Assembly: GCA_016748015.1 (NCBI GenBank)
Contig: JAAOMT010000790.1
Span: 38,368-102,367 of the forward strand
From: Geosiphon pyriformis
Lineage: Eukaryota; Glomeromycota; Glomeromycetes; Archaeosporales; Geosiphonaceae
Length of the DNA: 64,000 bases
Direction of reading: 5' to 3'
Part shown: positions 43,570-54,302 of the stretch, piece after piece
How the letters are laid out: each line of letters begins with the position of its first letter
How positions within the stretch are numbered: position 1 is the stretch's first letter
Translations under genes and position numbers: made by a program
The notes under the pieces: model-generated
What the model was told of the DNA's origin: nothing
The model's database searches: none
The model's input: the letters and a program-made list of their open reading frames with translations, nothing else

Positions 43570-46196
43570 ATGAAACTGGTAGGCTCCTCTATTGGTGGTT
43601 CTGGTACTATCTTGGCTGGATTGAGGACCTGACCTAATAATAAAAAGAAAGTGCATATTGAGAACATGTACTCTCATGGCTCTTCATACAAGAAATCAAA
43701 GAATTCTGGTTTACTTGGTGGTGTGGTGGATTCATTAACTGGTCTTATTCCTAATGATGTTTTACAAGCTGGTGATTTAGAGCACAAGGTGTCTTGGAAT
43801 AGCAAAGTAGAGAGTGAAAATGCTAGTATTAGTGAGGTGTCTGATTTGGAAAACATAACCAACATAGTGGCAGAAGAAACAAGTTATGTGAGTTCTGACA
43901 ATTCCGAAGCTGATAATATGGTGGATAATATAACTCCAAAAAAAACACAGACAAGGACATTTGTTCTGAGACAACCACTGAGGAAACTTTCTTTCAATGA
44001 TATGAGTGATGTCAATGATGTTTTGGAGCTCCAGTCTTCCAAGTTTTAAGATTTCAATCAGCTGTTGAGTACCAAGTCACATGTTCTGAAAAAAAGGAGC
44101 TTCGAGCCAGTAAAATTGTTTGCATTGGATGTTGAGTTGTCTGCCATGTCTGGAAAAACAAATGGTGATAAGTTGATTGCTATTAAAAAAATTTTCTATC
44201 GAATTGATGGTTTGGGAGGGGGCATCAACTCCCTCAAAATTTCCAGGGATTATTAGAGCTTTATTTACATTTGAGTTTAGTATGAATAAGGCAAAGGAAT
44301 TGGCAATCTATAAAAAAATTATTGTTAATGATAATCTAAGAAAGGTAAACAGCCATTCAAATTGGGAGGTGATTGTCAAGGAGATCTCAGTGGATCTTCC
44401 CAAATCAGTGATTGAATCAGTGTTTTTTAAGTTTGGTTAGGTAATCTTAATTAAGATGCAGCTGATTGGGCTCTGGCAAAAAGCTTATATGAAATTTGAG
44501 TTATTAAATATGGCTAGCTCAGTTGCTTCTAAATGGTCAGTTTTCGTGAATAAGAATTCTGTTCATGTTGCATTGACGTTAAATGACAAGGAATTATGGG
44601 TGGCCAGGGATTATCATCAGACTTTATTATACACACTTCCAGTTGGTACCACTGCTCATGATTTGTCAGATTTAGTAAACTCTTATGATAGTGTTATGGG
44701 TTGGAGTAACAAGCTAATGGATAGCAAGGGAGAACAGAATTGTAGGGTAATGGAAATAATCAAAGGGGATTCAACTTCAATGAGTGAATTGAATAAGTAT
44801 AGATTTAATGTACAAGATCAGTCTCATAAAATATTTCAGTTGCTATTCTTTTCAAAGGTAACTGGGGAATCTGAAGGTAGAAGGATAGTCTGTACTGTCA
44901 ACAATTGATTATCACTGATATAATTCTATGCCTTACATCAGCACTCTTAGAATTCAATATCAGGTATCAACTTGTGCTTTTCAGTCACATTTATTCAAAT
45001 AATCTTCAAATGCTACAATTATATATGTCAGGAAAAGACCAACAAGTAATCTTTTATCCTAAGATGTTCGAATACTTTGAAGGTAGAAAAAGGGAAATTA
45101 GTGATAAGAGAGTGATTGAGATGAAAGTTGTTATTTTTATTTATTTGATTCTTGTCTGAGAGATGATTTTCTACAGCTAAGAGACTCATTGCTTATATAG
45201 CTAATAAAAATGGTCAATGACTAGGTCAATGATCAGGTCAATGGTCAGGTCATTAATCAGGTCAATGATCACTATCTAAAAATAAAGTGGCTAATTATAT
45301 GACATCAGTGACTAATATATGTGATAACTAATAAAAATTATGAGTTTCAACCATAACAATAGGAAAACTTGCTTTATTGGCTGTAATCCTGGTTCATATG
45401 TTTGTAATAGATGTGCAGTGGTTTGTTTTGATAATAAGGCATCTAAATTGGCTACTATTGATTCTGTTCTGGTTTATAAGAGTGTGAATTTGTGCTGAAC
45501 TGGTCTTTCTTTGGCTTGCTGTGCCAAGTGTAAACAATTTGGTCATATTTCTGATGTATGTTCAATTGGTGAGAATTCTGGAGTTTGTCATAGAAGGGTG
45601 GTGTCTTCTCAAGATCAGGTCTATTTGGCTAATATTTAAAGAAGAAGCAGACTCCAGTTGTTTGTCTAGTGTCTTTTGATGAAAAATCTTGGGCTTAAGT
45701 TGTGGGCAGTTCTCCTTCTTATGTGTCTTTGTCAGTTCTCTCTGGTGCTGGTTTGCTTTTAAGTATGAAACTCTTGGTAATAAATTCTAATCCTCTTAAT
45801 GATTTTGGTTTAGCCAAATGTCTGGCTTCTTTGAAACACTCTCTGGAGCTTTTGTCAGATCAGGTTTCAGATATTTTGAAAAAATTGAGACTTGTGAATT
45901 TGGTGCCAATATTATCGCTGCCTTGTGCTCCCCTTTCTCTTGTTGCTCCTCTCTTGAATTCAGCTTTGGATTTGAATATGGCTGTTAATGGTGTAGTGAT
46001 GCCCTCTTCTTCTTCTTTTCCATTGGTCGATAAGACTGCCCCTGAACTAAGTCTGAGCAGCTCAAAGGTATTTACCACCAAAGTAGGTGGTTTGAAATCA
46101 AAGATGTTGGCTTTGGAGATTTCAGTCAGTTCAGTTTTAGAGAGATTGAACTCTTTGTGTTTTGGTTTGAGTTTATTAGCTTCTCCTTCATCTCAA
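43570..46196 (+). pseudogene. LINE ORF1 with CCHC zinc knuckle, split by a solo LTR
   Basis: Starts MKLVGSSIGGSGTILAGLRT followed by an in-frame TGA, then 43651-44049 and later pieces. The frame is shifted near 44240 and cut at 44691 by the LTR. It resumes at 45359 (RKTCFIGCNPGSYVCNRCAV) and has an intact CX2CX4HX4C knuckle, CAKCKQFGHISDVC, near 45530. The end, 45702-46199, is Ser/Leu-rich (SLSSSKVFTTKVGGLKSKML) and matches the end of the minus copy. Presumed RNA-binding gag-like protein of the LINE. Confidence 0.75.
44692..45358 (-). repeat. Solo LTR, second LTR family, inserted in LINE ORF1
   Basis: 667 bp with ends TGTTATGG...CCATAACA, flanked by ATAG on both sides (44688-44691 and 45359-45362), a 4-bp target-site duplication. 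Removing it and one ATAG restores the ORF1 reading (SYDRKTCFIGCNP) found in the other LINE copy. Read on the minus strand it has a TATATAAG box and the same body as 4006-4648. Its U3 carries about five GGTCAATGATCA-like units (45208-45262). It is antisense to its LINE host, as the other copy is. Confidence 0.85.
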
Positions 46197-47953
46197 TAAT
46201 CAATCTAGTTTGGAAAATTGCTACTTACAATGTTTGGGGTATAAATAATCCTGCAAAACAGGAGGATATTGTTCGTTGGCATAAGAATATGGGCAGTTTG
46301 ATCTTAATTATTACTGAAACTAAGCTACAAAACAGGGTTTGTTCATGGATTGCTGATAGATTTGATGGTGTTTGGATTTTTACTTCTGGTGTGGACTTTG
46401 GTAACTTGGGTTCTAGTGTTGCCATTATTATGGACATTTTTCTGGCTTGTCATGTGTGTAAAATTTCTGAGGTTCTTAATCAGCTTCTCTCTGTCAGGCT
46501 ATTTTTCAAAAACAAACTTTTTGTTTCAATTTTGGGGCTCTATGCTGGTGCTTCTTTGTCAGTTTGGTTCTCTCAAGTTGGTGAAATCAACTTTATAATT
46601 GCCAAAGCTGTAAACAAATCTTCTTTTGTTGTTCTGGATAATAACTTCAATGAAGATGGTTTTCATAAGTGTGCCAGTTTTAGAAAATGCCTTGATTTTG
46701 GTTTGGTCAACTCCTTTGGTGGAAGTTTCTTTGTTAAAACTTCTACTTGGACCAACTCTTGTGGTATGGCTAAAATGATCAACTTTTTGTTCATATTCTT
46801 AAACTTGGTTAATGCTGTGATAGATCACAATGTGTGTGGTGTTGGGGAATTCTTTGATACTGATCATTGAGCTGTTTCTATGTCTGTGGGTTTGGGTGAA
46901 CTTTTGGATATGCAGTTAAACTCTATTTGTAAGCAAGCAAATAGGAATTGGTGGAAGTTTGATTTCAAAGGTGCTGATATCAATAAGTAGAATAAATTTA
47001 AAGATGCTATGTCAGCCAATGCTGGGATGCTCTCTGATGAGTTTGATATCACTGTTAAGCATTCAGACCTGAATGCCATGTGGAATGTTTTATGCAAGAT
47101 AATAATGCTTTTGGCGAATGAAATATTTAGAAAAAAGTGGTTCAAAAATTTTGACAGTGTGTTCACCAAAGTTTCTTTGAAGTTTCACAGGTTGGAACTT
47201 TTGGTTTCGAAAATTATCAAGACCTTTTGTGAAGAAAATAGTGTCAGTTTTATCTTTCTTATGAAATGCTAAGAATCTTTGAACAGTATCAAAGCCTTAG
47301 TTATTTAAGATCTCATAGACTCTGGTGCAGACTCTGATCATGTTCATTCTGCTTTTTCTAGCATTAAGAAGTTATATCATGCATCCAAGCTTGCTGAATT
47401 CTTGGCAGCCAGAGAAGTGAACATTAGATTTGCTATAGATAGGAGAATGAAAAGCTTCGAGATGAATAAGAGTTATACTATTAAGAGTGTTTTGGAGTGC
47501 TCTTTCTGCAAAGTGGTTCTGAACCACCTGGTTGTTGATGACGAGCTTATTTTGGAGCCTGGTTTGGTTAAATCTAAGGTGGACAGTATTATGGAAGGAT
47601 GGACCAGAAAGCGTGGTGTGGTTGCTAATGTTTCTAATGTTTGGTCTTGCCAATATTGGCTGTTAGATTATGTTTTTAATGAAGTTTTTTCTGGTATAAT
47701 GTGTTCAGTTGAGCTTAGTAAGCTGCTTAATGTAATTTCTAATCTGCCTGATAACAAAGCTGCTGGTCTTTCAGGTATTGCAAACAAGCTTTGAAAACAT
47801 TGTGACAAATCAATTCTGGATATGCTTTTAGTGCTTTTAAACTTTTGTTTATTTTGTGAATTAGTGCCCAAACCTTGAACAGAAGCTTGGGTCTTAATAA
47901 TTTCTAAACTATATGAGTGGAAGAGTGTTCTCACAAATACCTGCCCTATAGTA
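46190..47953 (+). pseudogene. LINE ORF2 endonuclease and RT start, broken
   Basis: Endonuclease blocks in order: KIATYNVWGIN, LIITETKLQN (catalytic Glu), VVLDNNFNEDG where GGDFN is expected (catalytic Asp now Asn), MINFLFIFLN where IDYIFVS is expected, and DTDH followed by a stop. A connector follows with stops at 46990, 47271 and 47307, then the RT fingers (LPDNKAAGLSGIANKL). It is cut at 47953. Both acidic losses are single-base changes. Not functional. Confidence 0.8.
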
Positions 47954-48800
47954 TTATTACTCATAAAAAGAAAAACAGATATAGGGAGAATAGTAGACCA
48001 ATAAGTGAATAGTATGTAGCATATGAGCACATTGCTTAGCAATATAGAGCAATAATAGAAATCACAGCACATTGCTCAACAATGTGGAGCAATGTTAGAA
48101 AATTAGAACACATCACTCAGCAATGTGAGCATTGCTCAAGAAATCATAGCACATTACTCGGGAATGTGAGTGATCTCATAGAACATCAATTATGTATATA
48201 TAGCAATAGTTTTAGAAGTAGAAAGATAAGAATTCTTTAGTTAAAAATCTTCTATCCACAAATATTAAATAAATAAATCATTCACTATCCAAATCCACTC
48301 TTTACTATCAACACTTTATGTTGATAGTAATTGATACTTAACCACACTGGAACAATAGCTCTTGATCATGGCTATTGACGAGATACTAATGTGCACATTG
48401 CCTTGGCTCATTTCTTTATTTTCTTTTATTTTTTTCTTTCTTTGATTTTTATTGTTGTATACTAACTGATTAAGGATTAAAGCACTGAATAATTGATGTC
48501 ATGGATAGCCTGGTAAAAAACCCAAAAATAAGGGTAAAATTATATATATATTAACAGATAGCTTATCAGAAGAGCACAACTGCCAGAATAAACTGGCCAC
48601 CAAGCTGAAGACAAAAATTGGGAACACAACTTACCAACCAACTATATTGTCATTGAATTTCTATTCATTATACAAAAGACTCAACTCTAAAAACCTTCAA
48701 ATACAACCAACATACCAGTATTACTAGCATTGTTAAGATATTGAGCACCAAGTTACGGATTTGTTATTTAATTTGAGACTCCAAATAATCATCTGTAACA
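47954..48800 (+). repeat. 5' LTR of Gypsy A (847 bp)
   Basis: Starts TATTATTACTCATAAAAAG (a decayed TGTTACTC) and ends ATCTGTAACA. It shares the R-U5 body with the element B and C LTRs (for example CTTTATGTTGATAGTAATTG and ACACTGGAACAATAGCTCTT). In U3 it carries an array of GCACATTGCTCA/AGCAATGTG words (48020-48175) instead of the GGAATTCC array. A TATATATAG box lies near 48195. Confidence 0.85.
48020..48175 (+). repeat. Short palindromic repeat array in LTR U3 (GCACATTGCTCA type)
   Basis: Repeats of GAGCACATTGCTTAGCAAT and variants, each half able to pair with the other (ATTGCTCA/AGCAAT), precede the TATA box. It sits at the same place as the GGAATTCC array of B and C and the TGATCA array of the second LTR family. 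Confidence 0.6.
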
Positions 48801-48802
48801 TT

Positions 48803-48820
48803 TGGTGTTTCCTGTAAGGT
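48803..48820 (+). other. Primer-binding site of Gypsy A
   Basis: TGGTGTTTCCTGTAAGGT starts two bases after the LTR. TGG pairs with the CCA end of a tRNA. Element B has TGGTGCTTCCTGTGAGGT at the same place, so the primer tRNA would end in about GGAAGCACCA. I could not assign the tRNA. Confidence 0.65.
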
Positions 48821-48862
48821 ATAATCCTACAGAAAACAACACCAATCATAATCATCTAAACA

Positions 48863-49873
48863 GTGGCAGAATCTGAAAAAATAGGAACAAACCATTTAGG
48901 ATTTACAAAATTCTTATTCTAACACTATCATATTCATTTCAGATTAACAAATAGTAGTTGGCCAACCAAATCAGTTTTCAATTACTATATCAACAAAAGA
49001 ATAGTATATTACTTGGAAGGCCAAAGAGATCCAGAATTCGCCTTCAACAACTTCTTCAGTGAATTATTCCAAAGCACCACCCTTCTACAAAATTATCTAT
49101 TTGCACTTCTAATTACAGAAATAAACAGAGAAATTGAAAAATACACCAAACAGAGATTTCCTATCACTTTTGCAGACAAAGGCAAAGGAAGACTACAAAC
49201 ACCAGCAGAAACACCAAAGCAAATCCAACTACTCACTTAGAAGAAACAAAGGTTTGATTTATCTGCTAATCTATTATATTATCACATACCCAAAAGCATT
49301 ATCAATATAATAAACACAGCTACAACAAGCATGACAATGCCACTAAACAGAATCCCATTCCAAAGTAAACAAAAGAAGGCAGAGTTATTAGGAACATATG
49401 GCAATTATTTCGAGAGATTTAAATCATGATCCCCAATGCCATCAAGAATTCAATTACCACCACTACAACCAGATTTCAGCCATTAGTTCTTGGGAAATGA
49501 CTGACTCTGAGGAAAAAAAAAGTAATAATCAGGAAGTTAATAAGCAAAACCCAATTCTAGAACATTCAGAAATTAAAACTCCAGTTAATTAAACTCCAGA
49601 AAATCAGAATAATTAAAACCCCGATGTAATTAATCAGCACTTACCTCCAGTAATCATGATCAATCTACCACCAACTTCACCAAACACCCAATAGCAACAA
49701 CTGCCACAACTGCTACCTCAACAACAAATTTAGCAGCAACTACAATTCAACTTAGATTCAATAGCATATGCACCAATAGCCAAACTCAAAAAATTCACTG
49801 GCGAAGAGGATGACACCCAAGTATGGCTAAATGATGTGGAGAAAACCATTGCAGTTAATGAATGGAATGACAC
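48863..49873 (+). pseudogene. Gypsy A gag, N-terminal part
   Basis: Frame begins with GTG (VAESEKIGTNHLGFTKFLF) and matches MAESENIGANHLEFAKFLF of element B, whose first codon is also GTG. It includes ITEINREIEKYTKQRFPITF, a Gln-rich stretch and KLKKFTGEEDDTQVWLNDVE (capsid start). Stops are scattered. The frame is cut by element B at 49873 and resumes at 60066. Confidence 0.75.
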
Positions 49874-50750
49874 TGTTACAAATGACAATTTCTGATGTTG
49901 AATTAAATACGAATCCGTAACTTGGTGCTTAAAGCTATTTTCATTGTCAATGATCTGAAGGTTTGGTATCTAAAGGTTTTGTATCTGAAGGGTTTGGTTG
50001 AGTTTTTTGTATAATGGACAGAGATTCAATGATAATAGTTTTATCTGTAGCTTCCTGAAACCACAGTTTTGTCAATTTCTTTCTCAGCTTGATGGCTGGT
50101 ATTCCTCCTGGTAAGCTATCCTCAATCGAGTGTTTTACCCTTATTTCTGGGTCTTTTACCAGTCATGTTTATCCTGATGTCAGTGCCTTGCGCATTAATC
50201 CTTAATAGAGTTAGTAAACAACAATAAAATCAAAGCAAGAAAATAAAAAAAATAAAATAAAATAAAGAAAGAAAAAAATAAGCCAAGACAATTTACAAGT
50301 TAGTATTTTGTTAATAGCCATGATTAAGAGCTATTGTTCCAGTGTGATTAAGTATCAATTTCTATCAACATGAAGTGTTGATAGTGGAAATGGGTTTGAG
50401 ATAACAAATAGTTATTTATTAGATGATTGTAATTTGGAGAGTTGCTTAGATTAAATCTAAAACTAAGAGATCTGTCTTTTCAGCTTCTAATCCTGCTGCT
50501 ATATATACATAATTAAAATTCTTCAATTCCTTGATTCTTCACGACAGAAATCTTGGAATTCCTGGAATTCTGTGATTTCTTTGAAAGGAATCCTGGAATT
50601 CTGGAATCCTGCAATTTCTTGTTGGGAAATCCTAAAATTTCTGGAATCCTGCAATTCCTGAGAGGAATCCTGGAATTTCACATTTACTATGCTTACTTCT
50701 GATTGGCTAATAATTATGCTAATATATTTCCTATATTTCTATAAGTAACA
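49874..50750 (-). repeat. 3' LTR of Gypsy B
   Basis: 877 bp with TGTTACA at 49874 and GTAACA ending at 50750. It is near-identical in structure to the 5' LTR at 59190-60065 but differs at many single bases, many of them transitions, so the insertion is not recent. It includes the GGAATTCC array at about 50515-50690. Confidence 0.92.
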
Positions 50751-50766
50751 TTATTCCTTCCTTTTA
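50751..50766 (-). other. Polypurine tract of Gypsy B
   Basis: Reads AAAAGGAAGGAATAA on the minus strand, directly before the 3' LTR, matching the tract before the LTR of element C. Confidence 0.7.
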
Positions 50767-51560
50767 ATATTAAGCTCCATTGAAATTCAATTCATTTAAT
50801 TCCTTCTCTTGAAGTATTTCCTGGATTTTGTTTTCGAGAATTACTTGTGTTATTTGGGTTTGTAATTTTTCAAATTGAGCATTGGTGATCTTTTCCAATT
50901 GATTACTGGTAACCATATCCATTGCTTTGTTGAGCAATATTTCTGGTCTATCCTGAAATGCTGTGTGTATTTGGTATATAGCTCGAGCCTGTATGGATAA
51001 GTTGTTCTTTCCCACAAAATGTTCTAATTGTTGTAGTATTCTTTTGTCAAATAATCACTTTGTTTTATTCGTATATAGATTCTGGATATTTACATGTTGT
51101 CCCAAGTAAAAATAACAATAGTTTCATGGAAATTGTTGTATCCACCAATTCCAAGTTTCTTTAGTCAACTCTTGATATAGTGACTCTTTTGTCGACTCTT
51201 TTATTGCTAATTTTACTTTCACAATGATTTTGTCCACAGTATTTTCAGTTTTCTTCTGTGTTCTGGGTTGCAATGTCTTTTTAGTATCTTGATATCAAAT
51301 GGTTTGTTGATTAATTGTAATCTCCATTTCCTGGTGTTGGATCAATTGAAAGAGTTGTTGTGCTAGTGAGTGAATGTTGTCTGTAATTTCCATTTTTCTG
51401 ATATTTCCTGTTGTGTTTATTATGTCTTTATATATTTTTTTGATGGATCAATTTGATGTGTTGTTGTTAATAATAATGATTGGTTCCAGATCTCGTGAAA
51501 TCTAATCTGGTTGGACTAGTATTCTCTGTACTTCTAATTGTAGAATATTACTGGTGGATA
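50764..51560 (-). pseudogene. C-terminal pol extension of Gypsy B
   Basis: Downstream of integrase, the minus strand reads MEITDNIHSLAQQLFQLIQ, NTVDKIIVKVKLAIKEST, ETWNWWIQQFP, FDKRILQQLEHFVGKNNLSI, QARAIYQIHTAFQDRPEILL and ENKIQEILQEKELNELNFNG, broken by a few stops. The same series follows the integrase of element C. No domain recognised; helical and polar. Confidence 0.6.
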
Positions 51561-51569
51561 GTGATATGA

Positions 51570-52720
51570 TGCTGTGGTATGGTTTCAGTCAATCTTCATA
51601 TGCTGCTTTGGTTAAGATTTTGTTGTCCAGTCTTAATTTGTAAGCTTCATTTCCTAGAATTTTTTCTATGTGAAATAGTCCATCCCATTTGAAGTCAAAT
51701 TTTCCACTCCATTGTTTTTCCGCTTTGGTATGATATAAGAGTACTTTGTCTCCAATCTTGAATTCAACTGGTTTGTCTGGTAGTTGATTATCATGTCTTT
51801 CTTTCTGTTTCTCTTGTGACTTTTGTATGTTATCAGCTGCTCTTCTTCGTTTGTTTTTTAATGTTTCCATTAAGTCATATGTTCTTCTTAACAATGTTTC
51901 TTGGAAATTCTCTTCTGTTATTGGTTCAGTTGGATATGTGTTGACCTCTATCTCCACTGGTAATGTTGCTGTTCTACTGTATACTAATTCAAATGGTGTT
52001 GCTTGTGTAGTGTCTTGTTTCATTGTTCGATAAGCAAATAGTACTGATGGTATCAACACATCCCAATCATTCTGGTTTTCTTGGCTGAGCTTAGCTATTG
52101 CTTTACACAATGTTCTGTTGAATCTTTCAACTAATCCATTGGTTTGTGAATGGTATGGTAATAATAGTGGTCTTTTAATTCCGAATTTTTGGCTCAATTC
52201 TGTTAATGTTCTGTTTACAAAATGAGTTCCTTGATCTGATAATAATTTCTTTAGACATCCGTGTCGACAAATTAAATCTTGATGAACAAATTCAGCAATG
52301 GATTCTGCATTTGCTTTTTAAATTGCTTTCGCCTCTGGCCATTTAGTGAGATAGTCCATGGCTACTGCTATGTACTTGTTTCCTTCTTTGGTGATTGTTA
52401 ATGATTTGATTAGATTAATTCCAATACAGTTGAATGGTTGTTCCACTTTGATTGGTTTTAATAGTTTACTGGGTTTTGTATCTCCTCTTTGCTGACAAGC
52501 ATCACAATTTTGAACATATTGGATGATATCTGGATACATTGATGGTCAATAGTATCTTTTTCTGGTTCTTTCTATGGTTGCTTCTTTGTGAAAGTGTCCT
52601 GTTGTTGGATTTGAGTGCATGTTAAATAATATTGTCTTTTTTTCTGGCTCTGTAATTACTCTGGTTGGTTGCTCTAGCTTTCTTCTATTTTTCCAATAAA
52701 GTATATTTTGGTGAGTGATA
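51570..52720 (-). pseudogene. Gypsy B integrase
   Basis: H2C2-type region MHSNPTTGHFHKEATIE, then CDACQQRGDTKPSK. The core shows MDYLTKWPEAKAI (first Asp), LLSDQGTHFVN (second Asp) and NGLVERFNRTL (the catalytic Glu is retained, unlike in element C). SH3-like end DKVLLYHTKAEKQWSGKFD. A TAA replaces a Gln codon after WPEAKAI at 52318-52320, and another stop ends the frame at 51589. So the DDE triad survives, but the frame does not. Confidence 0.85.
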
Positions 52721-52929
52721 AAATATTTTGATTGTTGTTTGATACTCTTTCGTTCTGTTTAAGATAAATTCTTCTTGAACTGTTAAGTGTTTATATAATG
52801 TAGCAGTTGTTGATATTTTTGTATGTTCATCTTTTATTATATTTTTCGTTGGTATTGTTCTGGTTTTGTTATATTTTTGGGTTGAAATGTTCTTAGATTT
52901 GTCTTATTTGTGACAAACTGTCAGTATTT

Positions 52930-53426
52930 CTATTGTCTTTTCCCTTTTTATAATGTATAGTATAATTATATGGTGTGAATGCCATTTTTTATTTTGACTG
53001 TCTTCCATCTCCAAATTCTTGTTTTTGAAGTAATGTTAATCCTTTGTGATCTGTGTATACTTCAAACTTCTGGCTCAAGTATTCTTTCTATTTTATGACT
53101 GCCCAGTATATTGCTAAGTGTTCTTGTTCTGGTGTTCCATAGTTCTTTTTGGCTGGTATTAAATCTCTGCTGACATATGCTACTGGATGTTCCCTGCCGT
53201 CTGGTCCTTTCTGAGATAGTACTGCTCCCAATGCTTGGCTAGATGCATCAGTGGTGATGATAAATGGTTTGCTGTGATCGGAATAGATCAGTACTGAAGC
53301 TTGAATAAGCTTTCTTCTCAGAAAATCAAAAGCTTCTTGTTGACTTTCTGTCTATTCATATTTTGTATTCTTGGTTTGCAGTTGGTTGAGTGACTGCACT
53401 ATCTTAGAAAAGTTCTTGATAAAACG
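52930..53426 (-). pseudogene. Gypsy B RNase H
   Basis: Minus-strand reading PFIITTDASSQALGAVLSQK (first catalytic Asp), HPVAYVSRDLIPAKKNYGTP, QEHLAIYWAVIK, then a stop, KEYLSQKFEVYTDHKGLTLL and YNYTIHYKKGK. Family certain; several TAG stops replace Trp or Gln. Confidence 0.78.
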
Positions 53427-54290
53427 TTAATAATAGCTAACAAATCCCAAGAATGATTTCAGTTCTGTCATATTTGTTGGCACTGGAAAGTTCTTTACTA
53501 TCTCTATTTTCTCTGGATCTGTTTTGATGCTGTTTTTGCTAACTATGTGTCCCAAGAATTTTAGTTCTGTTTTGCTGAAAAAACACTTTATTGCATTTAA
53601 CTTTAGTTCTGCTCTTCTTAGTTTTTCAAACACTTGTTGAAGATGATGAAGATGATCATCAAATGTTTTTGAGAATACATTGGTGTCATCCAAGTATACA
53701 ACTACTGATTTCCACAATAAGCCATTATAAACAATTTCCATTAGCTGTTGAAAAGTGGCTGGTGCATTGGTTAAGCCAAATGGCATTACTTCAAATTCAA
53801 AATTCTCTTTTTTGGTGGTAAATGCCATCTTTTCTTTGTCAGCTGGATCTATGGCTACTTGTCAGTAACCACTGTCCAGGTCTAATGTTGAAAACCATTT
53901 GTTTCCACTGAAAGTGTTAAATAATTCTTGGATTCATGGAGTGAGGTAGTTATCTCCACAAATTACTCCATTGAGTTTTCTATAATCCACACAAAAGTGG
54001 ATCTTTCCATTCTTTTTATGAATGAGTACTACTGGTGATGATCATGGGCTCATTGATGGCTTAATTAGCCCATTGTCAAGCATTCAGTTTATCTCTTGCC
54101 AGATAATCTTGTGGCTAGCTGGTGGTACTTTGTATGCTCTTTGTTTAATTGGCATTGTATCTCCAGTCTTGATCTGATGCTGGATGATGTCAGTCTGGCC
54201 AAACTCATTTTTGCTGGCAAAGATGTTATTGAAATTGTTGAACAACATCTTAAGTTGCATACTTTAGAGTGGATTCAAGTTTCCCATGTT
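53427..54290 (-). pseudogene. Gypsy B reverse transcriptase
   Basis: Blocks in order: IKTGDTMPIKQRAYKVPPAS, KKNGKIHFCVDYRKLNGVIC, KWFSTLDLDSGY, stop, QVAIDPADKEKMAFTTKK, FEVMPFGLTNAPATFQQLME, VVVYLDDTNVFSKTFDDHLH (the catalytic YLDD is intact), HLQQVFEKL and LGHIVSKNSIKTDPEK. The open part is 53427-53828. Stops occur in the N-terminal half and at the end of the thumb (SFLGFVSYY then stop). Confidence 0.85.
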
Positions 54291-54302
54291 CATTTGTTCT
54301 AA

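Larger units (their letters stand above)
43430..47953 (+). mobile_element. LINE, plus-strand copy, truncated by Gypsy A
   Basis: Same family as 3977-9010: ORF1 with zinc knuckle, then ORF2 with endonuclease and the start of RT. It ends at LTNTCPI, one residue into the block that reads YPIALIETARKI in the minus copy, exactly where the Gypsy A LTR starts. A solo LTR splits ORF1. Stops are scattered. Confidence 0.85.
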
